From an uncultured SAR86 cluster bacterium (lineage in GTDB: Bacteria; Pseudomonadota; Gammaproteobacteria; Magnimaribacterales; Magnimaribacteraceae): a stretch of DNA of 64,000 bases. Positions 17,409 to 27,248 of this stretch are shown one piece after another. Positions within the stretch are counted from its first letter, which is position 1. Each line of letters starts with the position of its first letter. The translations under genes were made by a program, and so were the position numbers. The stretch covers positions 1 to 64,000 of the forward strand of contig CACLEZ010000009.1 in NCBI GenBank assembly GCA_902606175.1, written 5' to 3'. Below the pieces are notes generated by a model. That model had not been told where the DNA came from, searched no databases, and saw only the letters and a program-made list of their open reading frames with translations.

Positions 17409-19247
17409 ATGAGAACCATACAGGATTTAAGAAGAGATGAAAAAGATACTCAATCATTGAGAAGCAGATCGGGTGTAATATTTTTTTTTCTACTGATTCT
17501 AATTATCTCAGGAGTATTTAAAATACTTCAATTAACTGTATTAGATAGAAATAACTACGAGGCCGAGTCAGATAAAAATAGAATAATCAACTTACCTATA
17601 TATCCAGCTAGGGGTCTTATAACGTTGGAAGATGGAACTCTTATTGCTGAAAATATAGTTACGAAAGATCTCTATATCAAAACTAAATTATACGAGACCT
17701 CAATGGACCAAGTTGCACAATTACATGACAAAGTTCTTGATGAAAATAGAAAAATTGATCAGTTACAGGCTCCAATTCAAGATGAAGAAAAAATTTGGCT
17801 TGCACGAAATCTAAGTGAACAGGAATTAGCTAAGTATGAAGTGCAAAAAAATTCAATACCTAATATTCAACTTGAAGCCAAATTAAGAAGATATCTTCCG
17901 CATAAAAATCTCTTTTCTCACGTTATCGGTCACTTAGGTCTCATAAATATGGATGAGAGACTTTCTCTATCAAGATCAGAATATCCAGATGATTCCTTCA
18001 TTGGAAAAGTAGGATTAGAGAAGTCCTATGAAAAAACTCTTAGAGGTAAGGCTGGAATTAGACTGATGGAGGTAGATGTATACGGAAATAAGATTAGAGA
18101 AATTAATAGAGTTTCCCCCGATAAGCCTTTCAACCTAACACTAACTCTTGACCTCAGATTACAGAAAATTGCTCAGGAAGAACTGGCTAATAGAAGAGGA
18201 GCTGTAGTGGCTTTGGACCCAACGACTGGGTTTATTAAAGCTCTAGTAAGTTCGCCAGACTATAACCCCAATATTTTAAATGGTTCAGAAAGTGGTTCGC
18301 CTGTTTCACAATCTTCCTTGGAAGACTCACCTTTCTTTAATCGAGCAATATCTGGTTTGTACCCGCCAGCCTCAACTATAAAACCTTTTATTGGTTTGCT
18401 TGGCCTTGAAGAAGAGCTAATTACTGAGTCAACTATAGTAGAAGATAAAGGCTTTTTTCAGCTAAAAGAAGAAGGAAGAAAGTATCGTGGATGGAAAGAG
18501 GATGGGCATGGAAGAGTAGATCTAAAGAAGGCAATCGTTGAGTCATCGGATGTTTATTTTTATGAACTTGCTTCAAAACTTACGATTGATAGGATTTCAT
18601 CATTCTTGTTGAGATTTGGTTTTGGAGAAATCAGTGGTATAGATTTGATTAATGAATCTAAAAGTATTTTACCAACTAGAAATTGGAAGTTAGGTAATAT
18701 TGGTGAAGCCTGGTTCGTAGGAGACACGATAAATATCGGAATAGGGCAGGGATACATAAGCTCTACCCCGCTCCAATTAGCAGTTTCACTCTCTGCAATA
18801 GCAAATAAAGGAAAGATTTTTCAGCCTAAACTCATAAGAAATAATCAGCTTGAAGATTATGAGCCTGACCTTTTGATGGAAGTACAAATTGAAAACCCAA
18901 GACATTGGAATATTATTGAAAAATCAATGATCTCGGTAATCAATTCTTGGAATGGTACAGCTCATAATTTATACGAAGAAGGAGGAATAACTATAGCTGG
19001 TAAAACTGGTACCGCTCAAATCAAAAGTCTTACTGATCAAGATCTTACTGTAAGAGAAGAATACGAGGGAATAAGAAAAGATATAAAAAATAGAGATCAC
19101 GCTCTTTTTGCAAGTTATGGCCCTGTTCCTGATCCTAATTTAGTTGTTGTTGTTATAGTAGAAAATGGTGAATCTGGAAGTGCCGTAGCTGCACCTATTG
19201 CAAAGCGTCTTATTGAACAATATCAAATAAATATTAATGAATCGTGA
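17409..19247 (+). CDS. mrdA: Penicillin-binding protein 2 (elongasome transpeptidase)
   Basis: A 612-aa class B PBP, the transpeptidase of the rod elongation complex. One N-terminal membrane helix (about 22-43) is followed by a pedestal domain and a transpeptidase domain. The three active-site motifs are Ser322-x-x-Lys325 (PASTIKPF), Ser379-Ser-Asp381 (SSDVYFY, as in PBP2) and Lys532-Thr-Gly (IAGKTGTAQ). Length is close to E. coli PBP2. It partners with RodA, encoded immediately downstream with a 4-base GTGA overlap. Confidence 0.96.
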   Translation: MRTIQDLRRDEKDTQSLRSRSGVIFFFLLILIISGVFKILQLTVLDRNNYEAESDKNRIINLPIYPARGLITLEDGTLIAENIVTKDLYIKTKLYETSMDQVAQLHDKVLDENRKIDQLQAPIQDEEKIWLARNLSEQELAKYEVQKNSIPNIQLEAKLRRYLPHKNLFSHVIGHLGLINMDERLSLSRSEYPDDSFIGKVGLEKSYEKTLRGKAGIRLMEVDVYGNKIREINRVSPDKPFNLTLTLDLRLQKIAQEELANRRGAVVALDPTTGFIKALVSSPDYNPNILNGSESGSPVSQSSLEDSPFFNRAISGLYPPASTIKPFIGLLGLEEELITESTIVEDKGFFQLKEEGRKYRGWKEDGHGRVDLKKAIVESSDVYFYELASKLTIDRISSFLLRFGFGEISGIDLINESKSILPTRNWKLGNIGEAWFVGDTINIGIGQGYISSTPLQLAVSLSAIANKGKIFQPKLIRNNQLEDYEPDLLMEVQIENPRHWNIIEKSMISVINSWNGTAHNLYEEGGITIAGKTGTAQIKSLTDQDLTVREEYEGIRKDIKNRDHALFASYGPVPDPNLVVVVIVENGESGSAVAAPIAKRLIEQYQININES

Positions 19248-20368
19248 ATAACAGAAACCCTCTTGATTATTCCCTAAATAAACCTTTAGTTACAAGTTTT
19301 AACCCTTTTAGATATTTATTTAAGGACATAACATTGGTGCTAGCCCTTATCGCCGTCCTTGTCTTTGGCTTGGCAATGTTGTACAGCTCAAGTGGTCAAT
19401 CCTTTTCGATGGTAATGCGTCAGTCAATTTATGTTTTTGCAGGTTTAATAATGATGATTTTCATTTCTCATTTAAAACCTGACTCTTATAAAAATGTTTT
19501 GATGCATTCTTACTGGATCGGTCTTTTACTTCTTATTTATGTTCTGTTTAATCCAGCTGAAGGCTATACAACTAGTAGATGGATAGATATTGGGTTTTTT
19601 CAGTTTCAACCGTCTGAAATTATAAGATTGATTTTGCCACTATCAATTGTTGCTTATTTGCATAGGAAGGAATCAAAAATAAGATTAGAAGATTGGCTAT
19701 ATACATCTTTAGCTGCACTATTGTGTTCATACTTGGTTTTTGAACAGCCTGATTTAGGAACCTCTATAATAGTTTTTACGTCTGGAATAATTCCAATTTA
19801 TTTAGCCGGTTTACCTTACAGGGTTATTGCCGCTTATGTAGGTATGTTGGCAATTGTTTCTCCTTTTATTTGGTCTAGCTTATTAGATTACCAAAAACAA
19901 AGGGTACTCACTTATTTTGATAGTAATGTCGATCCTCTCGGAGATGGTTGGAATATCGCACAGTCACAAACTGCCATAGGTTCTGGAGGTTTTTTTGGTA
20001 AGGGCTATTTAGAGGGTACTCAAAGTCAGCTCAATTTTATTCCCGAAAGTCATTCTGATTTCATTTTTTCTGTTATCGGAGAGGAGTTTGGCTTATTGGG
20101 AATAACTTGCCTATTTATTGTCTATGGAATAATCATATGGCGAATTTTTAAGATAGGTTTATCAGCACAATCTCCTTTCGAAAGACTTGCATGCTGTTCT
20201 TTGGGATTCATCTTTTTTTTATTTATTCTAATCAATGTATCTATGGTTATCGGTATAATTCCTGTTGTTGGAGTGCCTTTACCCTTGATTAGCCAAGGGG
20301 GAACTTCAATAGTTGTGCATTTATTGGCTTTTGGAGTTATTCTTTCTGCCAAGAGACCTCAGTTATGA
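19244..20368 (+). CDS. rodA: Rod-shape SEDS glycosyltransferase RodA
   Basis: A 374-aa polytopic SEDS protein (about ten membrane helices) that polymerises lipid II into glycan strands together with PBP2. Visible motifs: LAMLYSSSGQS in the first helix region, FQPSEIIRLILPL, FEQPDLGTSIIVF (with the catalytic-region Asp), GWNIAQSQTAIGSGGFFGKG, and FIPESHSDFIFSVIGEEFG, then PLPLISQGGTS at the end. Starts with GTG, overlapping the mrdA stop. Confidence 0.96.
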   Translation: MNNRNPLDYSLNKPLVTSFNPFRYLFKDITLVLALIAVLVFGLAMLYSSSGQSFSMVMRQSIYVFAGLIMMIFISHLKPDSYKNVLMHSYWIGLLLLIYVLFNPAEGYTTSRWIDIGFFQFQPSEIIRLILPLSIVAYLHRKESKIRLEDWLYTSLAALLCSYLVFEQPDLGTSIIVFTSGIIPIYLAGLPYRVIAAYVGMLAIVSPFIWSSLLDYQKQRVLTYFDSNVDPLGDGWNIAQSQTAIGSGGFFGKGYLEGTQSQLNFIPESHSDFIFSVIGEEFGLLGITCLFIVYGIIIWRIFKIGLSAQSPFERLACCSLGFIFFLFILINVSMVIGIIPVVGVPLPLISQGGTSIVVHLLAFGVILSAKRPQL

Positions 20369-21339
20369 ATATAAGAAAATATTTCAAAATCCTTGTAATT
20401 GCCTTTTTTACTTCGCAAAGCATATATTCCGACTATTCCGGAAACGATGAGACCGTTGAATTCATTGATTACATGGCCCAAAAACACGGATATGAAAAAT
20501 CTTATCTAGAAGCTATTTTTCAACGAGCGAAATATCAAGAAAGGGTTGTCAGGATAATGAATAGACAGCCAGAAGGCACTATGACATGGCAAAGGTATAG
20601 AGAAATTATGATTAATGAATCTAGAATTTCTGCTGGTAAAGAATTTATTAAGTCGCATAAACAGGATCTAAAAAGAGCTGAGAAAATATATGGTGTTCCA
20701 GCTGAAATTATTGCATCTATCATTGGAATCGAAACTAGATACGGAAGAATTAAAGGAAATATAAGAGTAATAGATTCGCTATCCACCTTGGCTTTTGATT
20801 ATCCTCGCAGATCTAAATTCTTTAAAGTCCAGCTAGAAGAATTCCTTTTACTGAGCAGAGAAGAGAACTTTAATCTTGAAGAAATAGAAGGTTCAATAGC
20901 TGGTGCTATGGGGTATGGTCAATTTATGCCCGATAGTTATAGGGACTATGCCGTAGATTTCGATAATGATGGAGTGAGAGATATTTTGAATAATCCTATA
21001 GATGCTATAGGAAGTGTCGCTAATTTCCTTAACAAGAAAGGCAAATGGAAACCGAATGTGCCTATAGCCATGAGAGCTAAAGCCATAAGCGAAGTAAAAG
21101 AAATTACATCCTCATTCAAGCCCTATATGACAGAAATTGAGCTAGAAAAATTTGGGCTAGAAGCGACTGAAGTTATTCCCAGTAATCTTAAATTTGTGCC
21201 TATCTCACTTAATCTTCAAGATGGTTACGAATATTGGCTTGGTTTTGATAACTATCAATCTATTTCCAGATACAATAGAAGTAAATTGTATGTTATGGCG
21301 GTCTTTGAATTTAGTAACTCACTTTCCAGTTTTTTATAA
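20365..21339 (+). CDS. mltB: Lytic murein transglycosylase B
   Basis: A 324-aa periplasmic lytic transglycosylase (SLT family 3) that cleaves MurNAc-GlcNAc bonds forming anhydro-MurNAc. An N-terminal signal peptide (residues ~1-22) has no lipobox cysteine, so it looks secreted rather than lipid-anchored. The catalytic Glu is Glu123 in IIGIETRYGRIKGN, and GAMGYGQFMPDSYRDYAVD is the conserved substrate-cleft motif. It overlaps rodA by ATGA; the rodA-mltB-dacA order is typical. Confidence 0.94.
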   Translation: MNIRKYFKILVIAFFTSQSIYSDYSGNDETVEFIDYMAQKHGYEKSYLEAIFQRAKYQERVVRIMNRQPEGTMTWQRYREIMINESRISAGKEFIKSHKQDLKRAEKIYGVPAEIIASIIGIETRYGRIKGNIRVIDSLSTLAFDYPRRSKFFKVQLEEFLLLSREENFNLEEIEGSIAGAMGYGQFMPDSYRDYAVDFDNDGVRDILNNPIDAIGSVANFLNKKGKWKPNVPIAMRAKAISEVKEITSSFKPYMTEIELEKFGLEATEVIPSNLKFVPISLNLQDGYEYWLGFDNYQSISRYNRSKLYVMAVFEFSNSLSSFL

Positions 21340-21340
21340 A

Positions 21341-22507
21341 ATGAAAAAATTAAAGAAATTAACTCTTTTTATAGCTTTGATAGGCGCCATTTCAACCATC
21401 TCGCTTCATTCTGAGGAGAGTTTTATTCCAAAGCCTCCCTCCTTAAATGCCTCAAATTATATTTTAATGGATTCAGTATCAGGAAGAATACTTGCTGAAA
21501 ATGACTCTGATGAAAGGATTGAACCTGCAAGCATTACTAAAATTATGACGGGCTATGTAGCCGCAGATCAAATAGCTAAAGGATTTGTAAGTTTAGAAGA
21601 TGAAGTATTTATTAGCGAGAATTGTTGGAAGAAAGGCGGTTCGAAGATGTTTATTAGAGAAGGAACAAGAGTTCTTTTTTCAGATCTTATCAAGGGAATG
21701 GTCATACAGTCTGGTAATGATGCTAGTTGTGCTATTGCAGAGCACGTAGCTATTTCGGAAGAAGGTTTTGTTGAGCTTATGCAGCTCTATATTGAAGAGA
21801 TGGGCATGGAGAATACCCAATTTAAAAATGTCAGTGGCTGGCCAGACCCTGAACATTATTCTTCAGCTAGAGACCTAGCAATTTTAACAAAAAATCTTAT
21901 AGACAAATTTCCTGATCACTATGCCCTTTATAAAGAGAAGTACTTTACTTTTAATGAAATCAAACAAAGAAATAGAAATAGCCTACTATGGCAGGATGAA
22001 TCTATTGATGGAGTAAAAACAGGTCATACCGAAAGTGCTGGATATTGTTTAGTTTCCTCGGGTGTTAGAAATGACACAAGGTTAATTGCGGTTACCTTGA
22101 GAAGCGCTACGGAAAAATCTAGATTAACCGATAACAGACGTTTATTGGATTATGGTTTCAGATATTACAGAACAAAAAGGATCCTTGAGGCTGATTTGTC
22201 TCTTGTCAATGAGCAAGTCTGGGGCGGTGAAGCAGATTCGGTAAATTTATCTTCCGCTGAAGAATTGTATCTAACCTTGTCACCCAGAGACTTTCCAAGA
22301 GTCGAACCTCAGATTAAGTTAAATGACTATCTTCAGGCACCAATTCAAAAAGGTCAGGTAGTTGGTCAGGTAAATCTAATTCTTGATGGAGACTCCCTTG
22401 CTTCTGTTGACCTTGTGGCCATGAAAGATGTTCCAGCTCTAGGTTTCTTTGGCAGAGCATGGTCAAATATTAAGTTACTTACATATCAATTTCTTATGGA
22501 AGAGTAA
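21341..22507 (+). CDS. dacA: D-alanyl-D-alanine carboxypeptidase (PBP5/6 type)
   Basis: A 388-aa class C PBP that trims the terminal D-Ala of peptidoglycan stem peptides in the periplasm. The chosen start gives a clear signal peptide (MKKLKKLTLFIALIG, cleaved near residue 23); an open frame further upstream lies inside mltB. Active-site motifs: Ser64-x-x-Lys67 (PASITKIMT), Ser124-Gly-Asn126 and Lys226-Thr-Gly (GVKTGHTESAGYC). A C-terminal beta domain and an amphipathic end (FFGRAWSNIKLLTYQFLM) for membrane attachment follow. The released D-Ala could be used by the aminotransferase encoded next. Confidence 0.95.
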   Translation: MKKLKKLTLFIALIGAISTISLHSEESFIPKPPSLNASNYILMDSVSGRILAENDSDERIEPASITKIMTGYVAADQIAKGFVSLEDEVFISENCWKKGGSKMFIREGTRVLFSDLIKGMVIQSGNDASCAIAEHVAISEEGFVELMQLYIEEMGMENTQFKNVSGWPDPEHYSSARDLAILTKNLIDKFPDHYALYKEKYFTFNEIKQRNRNSLLWQDESIDGVKTGHTESAGYCLVSSGVRNDTRLIAVTLRSATEKSRLTDNRRLLDYGFRYYRTKRILEADLSLVNEQVWGGEADSVNLSSAEELYLTLSPRDFPRVEPQIKLNDYLQAPIQKGQVVGQVNLILDGDSLASVDLVAMKDVPALGFFGRAWSNIKLLTYQFLMEE

Positions 22508-22515
22508 CAAGGTTG

Positions 22516-23355
22516 ATGTGGGTTTATTTAAACGGAGAAATAATTCCTGCTGATGAAGCAAAGATTTCTCCTCTTGATAGAAGTTTCACTTTTGGTGATG
22601 GCGTTTACGAGGTTATTCCTTCATATAACCAAGAATTATTCTTGTTTGAGGAACATTTAGAAAGATTCAAGATATCCTTAGCCAAGACTTTTATACCTGT
22701 TCCAACTGAACTTGATAATCTTGAGGATATTCTGAAGAAGTTGCATGTTAAGAATGAATATCAAAACCAGTCTTTCTACATACAAATCACTCGAGGAGTT
22801 CAAGAGTCTAGATCACACACAGCAAGTGAAAATATCGTCCCAACTTTATTCATTAATTCGCAAAATTTAGATATAAACCCCTATAGAGGAAATGCAAATA
22901 AACAAGGTCTAAGAGTTCGTTTGGAAGATGACATTAGATGGCAAAGGTGCGACATCAAAACAACTGCCCTCATTGGTAATATATTGTCTATGCATGACCC
23001 CTCTTTAGAAACAGTAGATGAAATACTTTTACATAAAGATGGGATACTAAACGAAGGCTCTAAGTCTAATATTTTCTTAGTAAAACAGGCTAAGGTTTAC
23101 ACCCCATCGTTGAATCAGAATATTCTCCCTGGTGTGACAAGAAATTTTATAATCAGTCTTCTTAAAAAAAATAATATAGAGGTCTTTGAAGAGGAAATTT
23201 CTGTAGATTCAATTTATGAATGTGAAGAACTTTGGTTGACAAGTTCAACTAAAGAAATTCAACCCGTTGCTTTTATTGATGACTATAAAATTCCTACAAA
23301 AAAGACTGAACAATTAATTTGGAATAAAGCTCTTAAGCTTTTCAATCCATATTAA
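22516..23355 (+). CDS. dat: Class IV aminotransferase, probable D-amino-acid transaminase
   Basis: A 279-aa fold-type IV PLP enzyme. The N-terminal VYLNGEIIPADEAKISPLD and FGDGVYEVI are typical, and the PLP lysine is Lys148 in RCDIKTTALIGNI, the CDIKTT context of D-alanine aminotransferases. NEGSKSNIFLV is the second conserved block. D-alanine transaminase is favoured over IlvE or 4-amino-4-deoxychorismate lyase because of this motif and the position right after dacA, as in other gammaproteobacteria. A TTG three bases upstream is a possible alternative start. Confidence 0.83.
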   Translation: MWVYLNGEIIPADEAKISPLDRSFTFGDGVYEVIPSYNQELFLFEEHLERFKISLAKTFIPVPTELDNLEDILKKLHVKNEYQNQSFYIQITRGVQESRSHTASENIVPTLFINSQNLDINPYRGNANKQGLRVRLEDDIRWQRCDIKTTALIGNILSMHDPSLETVDEILLHKDGILNEGSKSNIFLVKQAKVYTPSLNQNILPGVTRNFIISLLKKNNIEVFEEEISVDSIYECEELWLTSSTKEIQPVAFIDDYKIPTKKTEQLIWNKALKLFNPY

Positions 23356-24323
23356 AAATTCAATGCGAGATCTCTAATAGACTGCCAAGGATTCTTATCT
23401 GATAAGCCTTTTATTGCTGCGTCTATTTCTGCTATATCTTTAAGAGAATTTTTTATTTTAGAATAAGAAAGACTATTAGTACGTTTAGATAGTAAATCTA
23501 AGTAATATCTAGGACCCCAAATATTTTTTGTAGTCCCTTGTTCCAAGACTTTATATAGATTGTTTATTTCTTTAGAAAGTGCCCATAATACAAGGGGAGG
23601 TTGTGTTCCTTCTGCTCTCAAAGTTTCAATGATTCTAACTGTTCTTTTTCTATTTCCTTCAAGAAAGGAATTAGAGAGATCGAATATTCCAAATTTTGAA
23701 GAATTAGAAATAGATTTTTCCATATTTTCTAATGTAATTTCTTGCTCTGAAAATAAAAGAGATAGTTTCATTAACTCATGGGATGCAGCCAGTAGATTTC
23801 CCTCTGTTTTCTCAGATAAAAGCTGAATGGCTTGAACATCTAAATTAAGGTTTAAGCTCGAGGCCTTAGTTTTAATCCAGCTTGGCATAGAACTTTTATT
23901 AACCGGTGGTTCAACTACAAAAATGCCACTTTCACCTAAGGCCTTAGCCCAGGCACTGGTTTGTTGCTTTTTTTCAAGCCTTTCAGCTGAAATGATTAGC
24001 AGTTTATTTTCATCTGCATCAAGACAATAGTCCTTGATAGCTTTTGAACCTTTATTTCCTGGACCAGTTCCAATAAGTTTAATTTCAACTATTTTCTTTG
24101 AACCAAATAAATCAAAATTTTCATTTTCTGAACTAAGGAAGCTCCAATCTGTATCTCTAGTAATTATATGAGTTTGTTTATCCTCAAAACCAGCTAATTT
24201 TGCTTTCTTTATAACCTCATCAGTTAACTCAGAAATTTGAATTGATTCTTCTGCAAAGAAAGAATAAATAGGACCCAATTTAGTTTCTAAGTCCTTGATA
24301 AAGTGAGCTTTACTTAATTTCAT
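23352..24323 (-). CDS. holA: DNA polymerase III delta subunit
   Basis: A 323-aa clamp-loader delta subunit that opens the beta sliding clamp. Recognition rests on the AAA+-like but P-loop-less sequence with RDTDWSFLSSENENFDLFG, the KKIVEIKL strand, LLIISAERLEKKQQTSAWAK, and PPLVLWALSKEINNLYKV in domain III, and on its place downstream of leuS-lptE. It overlaps lptE by 14 bases and converges with dat by 4 bases. Confidence 0.9.
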   Translation of the reverse strand: MKLSKAHFIKDLETKLGPIYSFFAEESIQISELTDEVIKKAKLAGFEDKQTHIITRDTDWSFLSSENENFDLFGSKKIVEIKLIGTGPGNKGSKAIKDYCLDADENKLLIISAERLEKKQQTSAWAKALGESGIFVVEPPVNKSSMPSWIKTKASSLNLNLDVQAIQLLSEKTEGNLLAASHELMKLSLLFSEQEITLENMEKSISNSSKFGIFDLSNSFLEGNRKRTVRIIETLRAEGTQPPLVLWALSKEINNLYKVLEQGTTKNIWGPRYYLDLLSKRTNSLSYSKIKNSLKDIAEIDAAIKGLSDKNPWQSIRDLALNF

Positions 24324-24804
24324 TTAGTTGAGTAGATGCAATAAATTCTATATTCCTTATCGCTTTTGCGATAAAAGTTTTGGTTACTGATTGAATCTCT
24401 TCTTCAAATGCCAGAAGATTTGACTGGTTAAAATCAATAAAAGATGAATCTTCGAAAATATGCATTATCAAATTACCACCATCATTTCCTATTTGATATT
24501 TCAATTTATAATCTAATCTTACTTGTGTTGTTCTTGCACCTTGTCCAGTAGAACCAACAAATTGTTCTATAGAATGACTAATGATTTTGAGCCGCGAGTC
24601 AAAATCTGCATTTCTAGACAAAACATAATTCTTTGAATTAAGCTGATTTTCTAATTCTAGATTCAGTTCTGACTTTTTGGCATCATAATTTATGACTTGA
24701 TTAGACAAACTTGTTGAGTAATTTCTAAGTTCGTAGCCACACGAATTTACTATGAAAACTAAAGTTAAAAGTAATTTAATATCCAATATCTGCGTTATTT
24801 TCAT
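24310..24804 (-). CDS. lptE: LPS-assembly lipoprotein LptE
   Basis: A 164-aa outer-membrane lipoprotein that plugs the LptD barrel in lipopolysaccharide transport. An N-terminal signal with a lipobox-like VNSCGYELRN places the lipidated Cys at residue 22; CGYELR is the family start. Sequence beyond that is poorly conserved, as usual for LptE. Position between leuS and holA is diagnostic in Gammaproteobacteria. It overlaps leuS by 4 bases. Confidence 0.87.
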   Translation of the reverse strand: MKITQILDIKLLLTLVFIVNSCGYELRNYSTSLSNQVINYDAKKSELNLELENQLNSKNYVLSRNADFDSRLKIISHSIEQFVGSTGQGARTTQVRLDYKLKYQIGNDGGNLIMHIFEDSSFIDFNQSNLLAFEEEIQSVTKTFIAKAIRNIEFIASTQLNEIK

Positions 24805-27248
24805 ATAACTATATTCAGTATCTTTCCTGGAACATAGATTATTTTTTTAACTTCAGCACCATCTAAATGCTTTATTATTTTTTCGTTATTTAGAGCCATA
24901 GATTTCACAGAATCATCTTCAGTCTCTTTGTCTATTTCGATCTCAGATCGCAGCTTTCCATTTACTTGAATAGCAATTTTTAATTTGTCATCTATCAACA
25001 AGGATTCTTCAATTTTTGGCCAAGACTTATCAATAATCGACTCTTGAGGATAAAGTTGCCACCACAGATGCTGACATAAATGAGGCGTAATTGGATTTAA
25101 CATTAATAGAATTGATTCAATAGCTTCATTGGCAACTTTTCTCATCTCTGGACTCGCACTTGAGTCAAACCATTCTTGTGGAATATCATTAGAGAGCTCC
25201 ATTACAGCTGCTATAGCAGTATTGAAACTATGTCTTCTTAAATAATCATCTTTTACTTTAGATAAAGTCTTATGAATCTTTGATCGCATTAATTTCATAT
25301 CTTTTTTTGAATGATTTACATCAATATCTTCGGGCAGGCCTGCATCTATATGCTTATTAACAAGCTTCCATATTCTATTAATAAATCTATGGGCACCTTG
25401 TACTCCTTGATCAGACCATTCGAGAGATTGCTCAGGAGGAGCAGCAAATAATACAAAAAGTCTGACAGTATCTGCACCATATTTTTCAATTAAACCCTGT
25501 GGATCAACCGTATTTCCTTTTGATTTAGACATTTTGGCACCGTCTTTCAAAACCATACCTTGGCAAAGTAAATTTATGAAAGGTTCGTCTCCTTCAACTA
25601 GACCCATGTCTCTCATGCATCTGAAGAAAAAACGTGAATATAGAAGATGTAATACGGCGTGTTCTATCCCACCTATATACTGGTCTACCGGAAGCCAGTA
25701 GTTCGCTCTATCATCAAGCATGGAATCATGACTATCAAAACTAGCAAACCTCGCGTAATACCAAGATGATTCAAAGAATGTATCAAAAGTGTCAGTTTCT
25801 CTTATAAGTCTTTTACCATCTTGATCGACGTTCAAGAATTCAGGCATATCCTTCAATGGAGAACTGACGCCCTTGAATTCAACCTTGGAAGGAAGTTCAA
25901 CTGGCAAATCCTTGGCATGGAAATTTTCTTCACCATCACTCAGAATTGGAATCGGTGCGCCCCAATATCTTTGTCTTGAAACTCCCCAATCCCTCAAACG
26001 AAAGTTAGTCTCTTTGTAACCACAGTTCATTGCTGTTGCCTTTTTTTCTATCGCATGGAATGCATCATCAAAGTTTAATCCATCAAATTCACCTGAATTA
26101 ATGAGAATATTTTTTTCAATAGTTGCCTCTTGAATTTTAACCTCATCATGACTATTTTTTATAACCGGCAAGATGGGTAACTTGTACTTAGTGGCAAATT
26201 CAAAATCTCTTTGATCATGAGCTGGAACTGCCATCAAAGCACCAGAGCCGTAGTCACTGAGAACAAAGTTAGCAATCCAAATGGGTATTTTTTCTTTTGT
26301 GAATGGATGAATTGCAAATAGATTTGTAAAAATGCCCTCTTTTTCTTGTTTAGCAAATTCAGCTTCTGATACTTTTATCTTGCTCTGCTTTTCAACAAAC
26401 TCTTTTATATCATTTCTTTTTGCAGAAAGATCTGAAATTAGAAAATGAGATGATGATATAGCTATGAAGGACACACCCATTATCGTATCGGGTCTTGTTG
26501 TGAAGACATCAAGTACTGCTTCTCTGTCTTCGATACCAAAACTAAAATTCATACCTTCAGATTTGCCTATCCAATTTTTTTGTTGGATTTTTACTTGTTC
26601 TGGCCAGCCATCTAATTTATCTGTTCCCTGCAGAAGTTCTTCCGCGAAGTCTGTTATCTTTAAAAACCATTGCTTCAAAACCTTTTTTTCTACTTCTGCT
26701 CCAGATCTCCAGCCTTTTCCGTCTATTACTTGTTCATTCGCGAGTACTGTTTGATCTACAGGATCCCAATTAACTTCAGCTTCTTCTTGGTAAGCTAAGC
26801 CTTTTTCATGCATTTGAAGGAAGAACCATTGTTCCCATTTGTAGTAATCTGACTCTGAAGTAGCAAATTCTCTTTTCCAGTCGTATGCAAAGCCCAGCCT
26901 GGTAAGCTGCTTTTTCATGCTTTCTATATTTTCTGAAGTCCAATCTGATGGTTGGACCTTATTATCTATTGCAGCATTTTCAGCAGGTAGACCAAATGCA
27001 TCCCAACCCATTGGCTGAAGTACGTTTTTCCCAAGCATCCTTTGAAATCTACTTATTGCATCGCCAATGGTGTAGTTTCTAACATGGCCCATATGAATTG
27101 ATCCACTTGGATAAGGAAACATACTCAGGCAAAAGTACTTCTCTTTGCTATGGTCTTCGGTTACAGAAAACGATTCATTTTCTTTCCAATACTCTTGAAC
27201 CTGATGCTCTATGTCTCCCGGTTCGTAAGGAAGATCTTTATCGGGCAT
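24801..27248 (-). CDS. leuS: Leucyl-tRNA synthetase
   Basis: An 815-aa class I aminoacyl-tRNA synthetase charging tRNA-Leu. The HIGH-type motif is YPSGSIHMGHVRNYTIGD (about 43-60), the CP1 editing domain includes TTRPDTIMGVSF and GSGALMAVPAHDQRD, and the KMSKS loop is GAKMSKSKGN. Length is slightly below E. coli (860). Its stop is followed by overlapping lptE, and its start overlaps the accC stop by one base, giving an uninterrupted accB-accC-leuS-lptE-holA chain. Confidence 0.97.
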   Translation of the reverse strand: MPDKDLPYEPGDIEHQVQEYWKENESFSVTEDHSKEKYFCLSMFPYPSGSIHMGHVRNYTIGDAISRFQRMLGKNVLQPMGWDAFGLPAENAAIDNKVQPSDWTSENIESMKKQLTRLGFAYDWKREFATSESDYYKWEQWFFLQMHEKGLAYQEEAEVNWDPVDQTVLANEQVIDGKGWRSGAEVEKKVLKQWFLKITDFAEELLQGTDKLDGWPEQVKIQQKNWIGKSEGMNFSFGIEDREAVLDVFTTRPDTIMGVSFIAISSSHFLISDLSAKRNDIKEFVEKQSKIKVSEAEFAKQEKEGIFTNLFAIHPFTKEKIPIWIANFVLSDYGSGALMAVPAHDQRDFEFATKYKLPILPVIKNSHDEVKIQEATIEKNILINSGEFDGLNFDDAFHAIEKKATAMNCGYKETNFRLRDWGVSRQRYWGAPIPILSDGEENFHAKDLPVELPSKVEFKGVSSPLKDMPEFLNVDQDGKRLIRETDTFDTFFESSWYYARFASFDSHDSMLDDRANYWLPVDQYIGGIEHAVLHLLYSRFFFRCMRDMGLVEGDEPFINLLCQGMVLKDGAKMSKSKGNTVDPQGLIEKYGADTVRLFVLFAAPPEQSLEWSDQGVQGAHRFINRIWKLVNKHIDAGLPEDIDVNHSKKDMKLMRSKIHKTLSKVKDDYLRRHSFNTAIAAVMELSNDIPQEWFDSSASPEMRKVANEAIESILLMLNPITPHLCQHLWWQLYPQESIIDKSWPKIEESLLIDDKLKIAIQVNGKLRSEIEIDKETEDDSVKSMALNNEKIIKHLDGAEVKKIIYVPGKILNIVI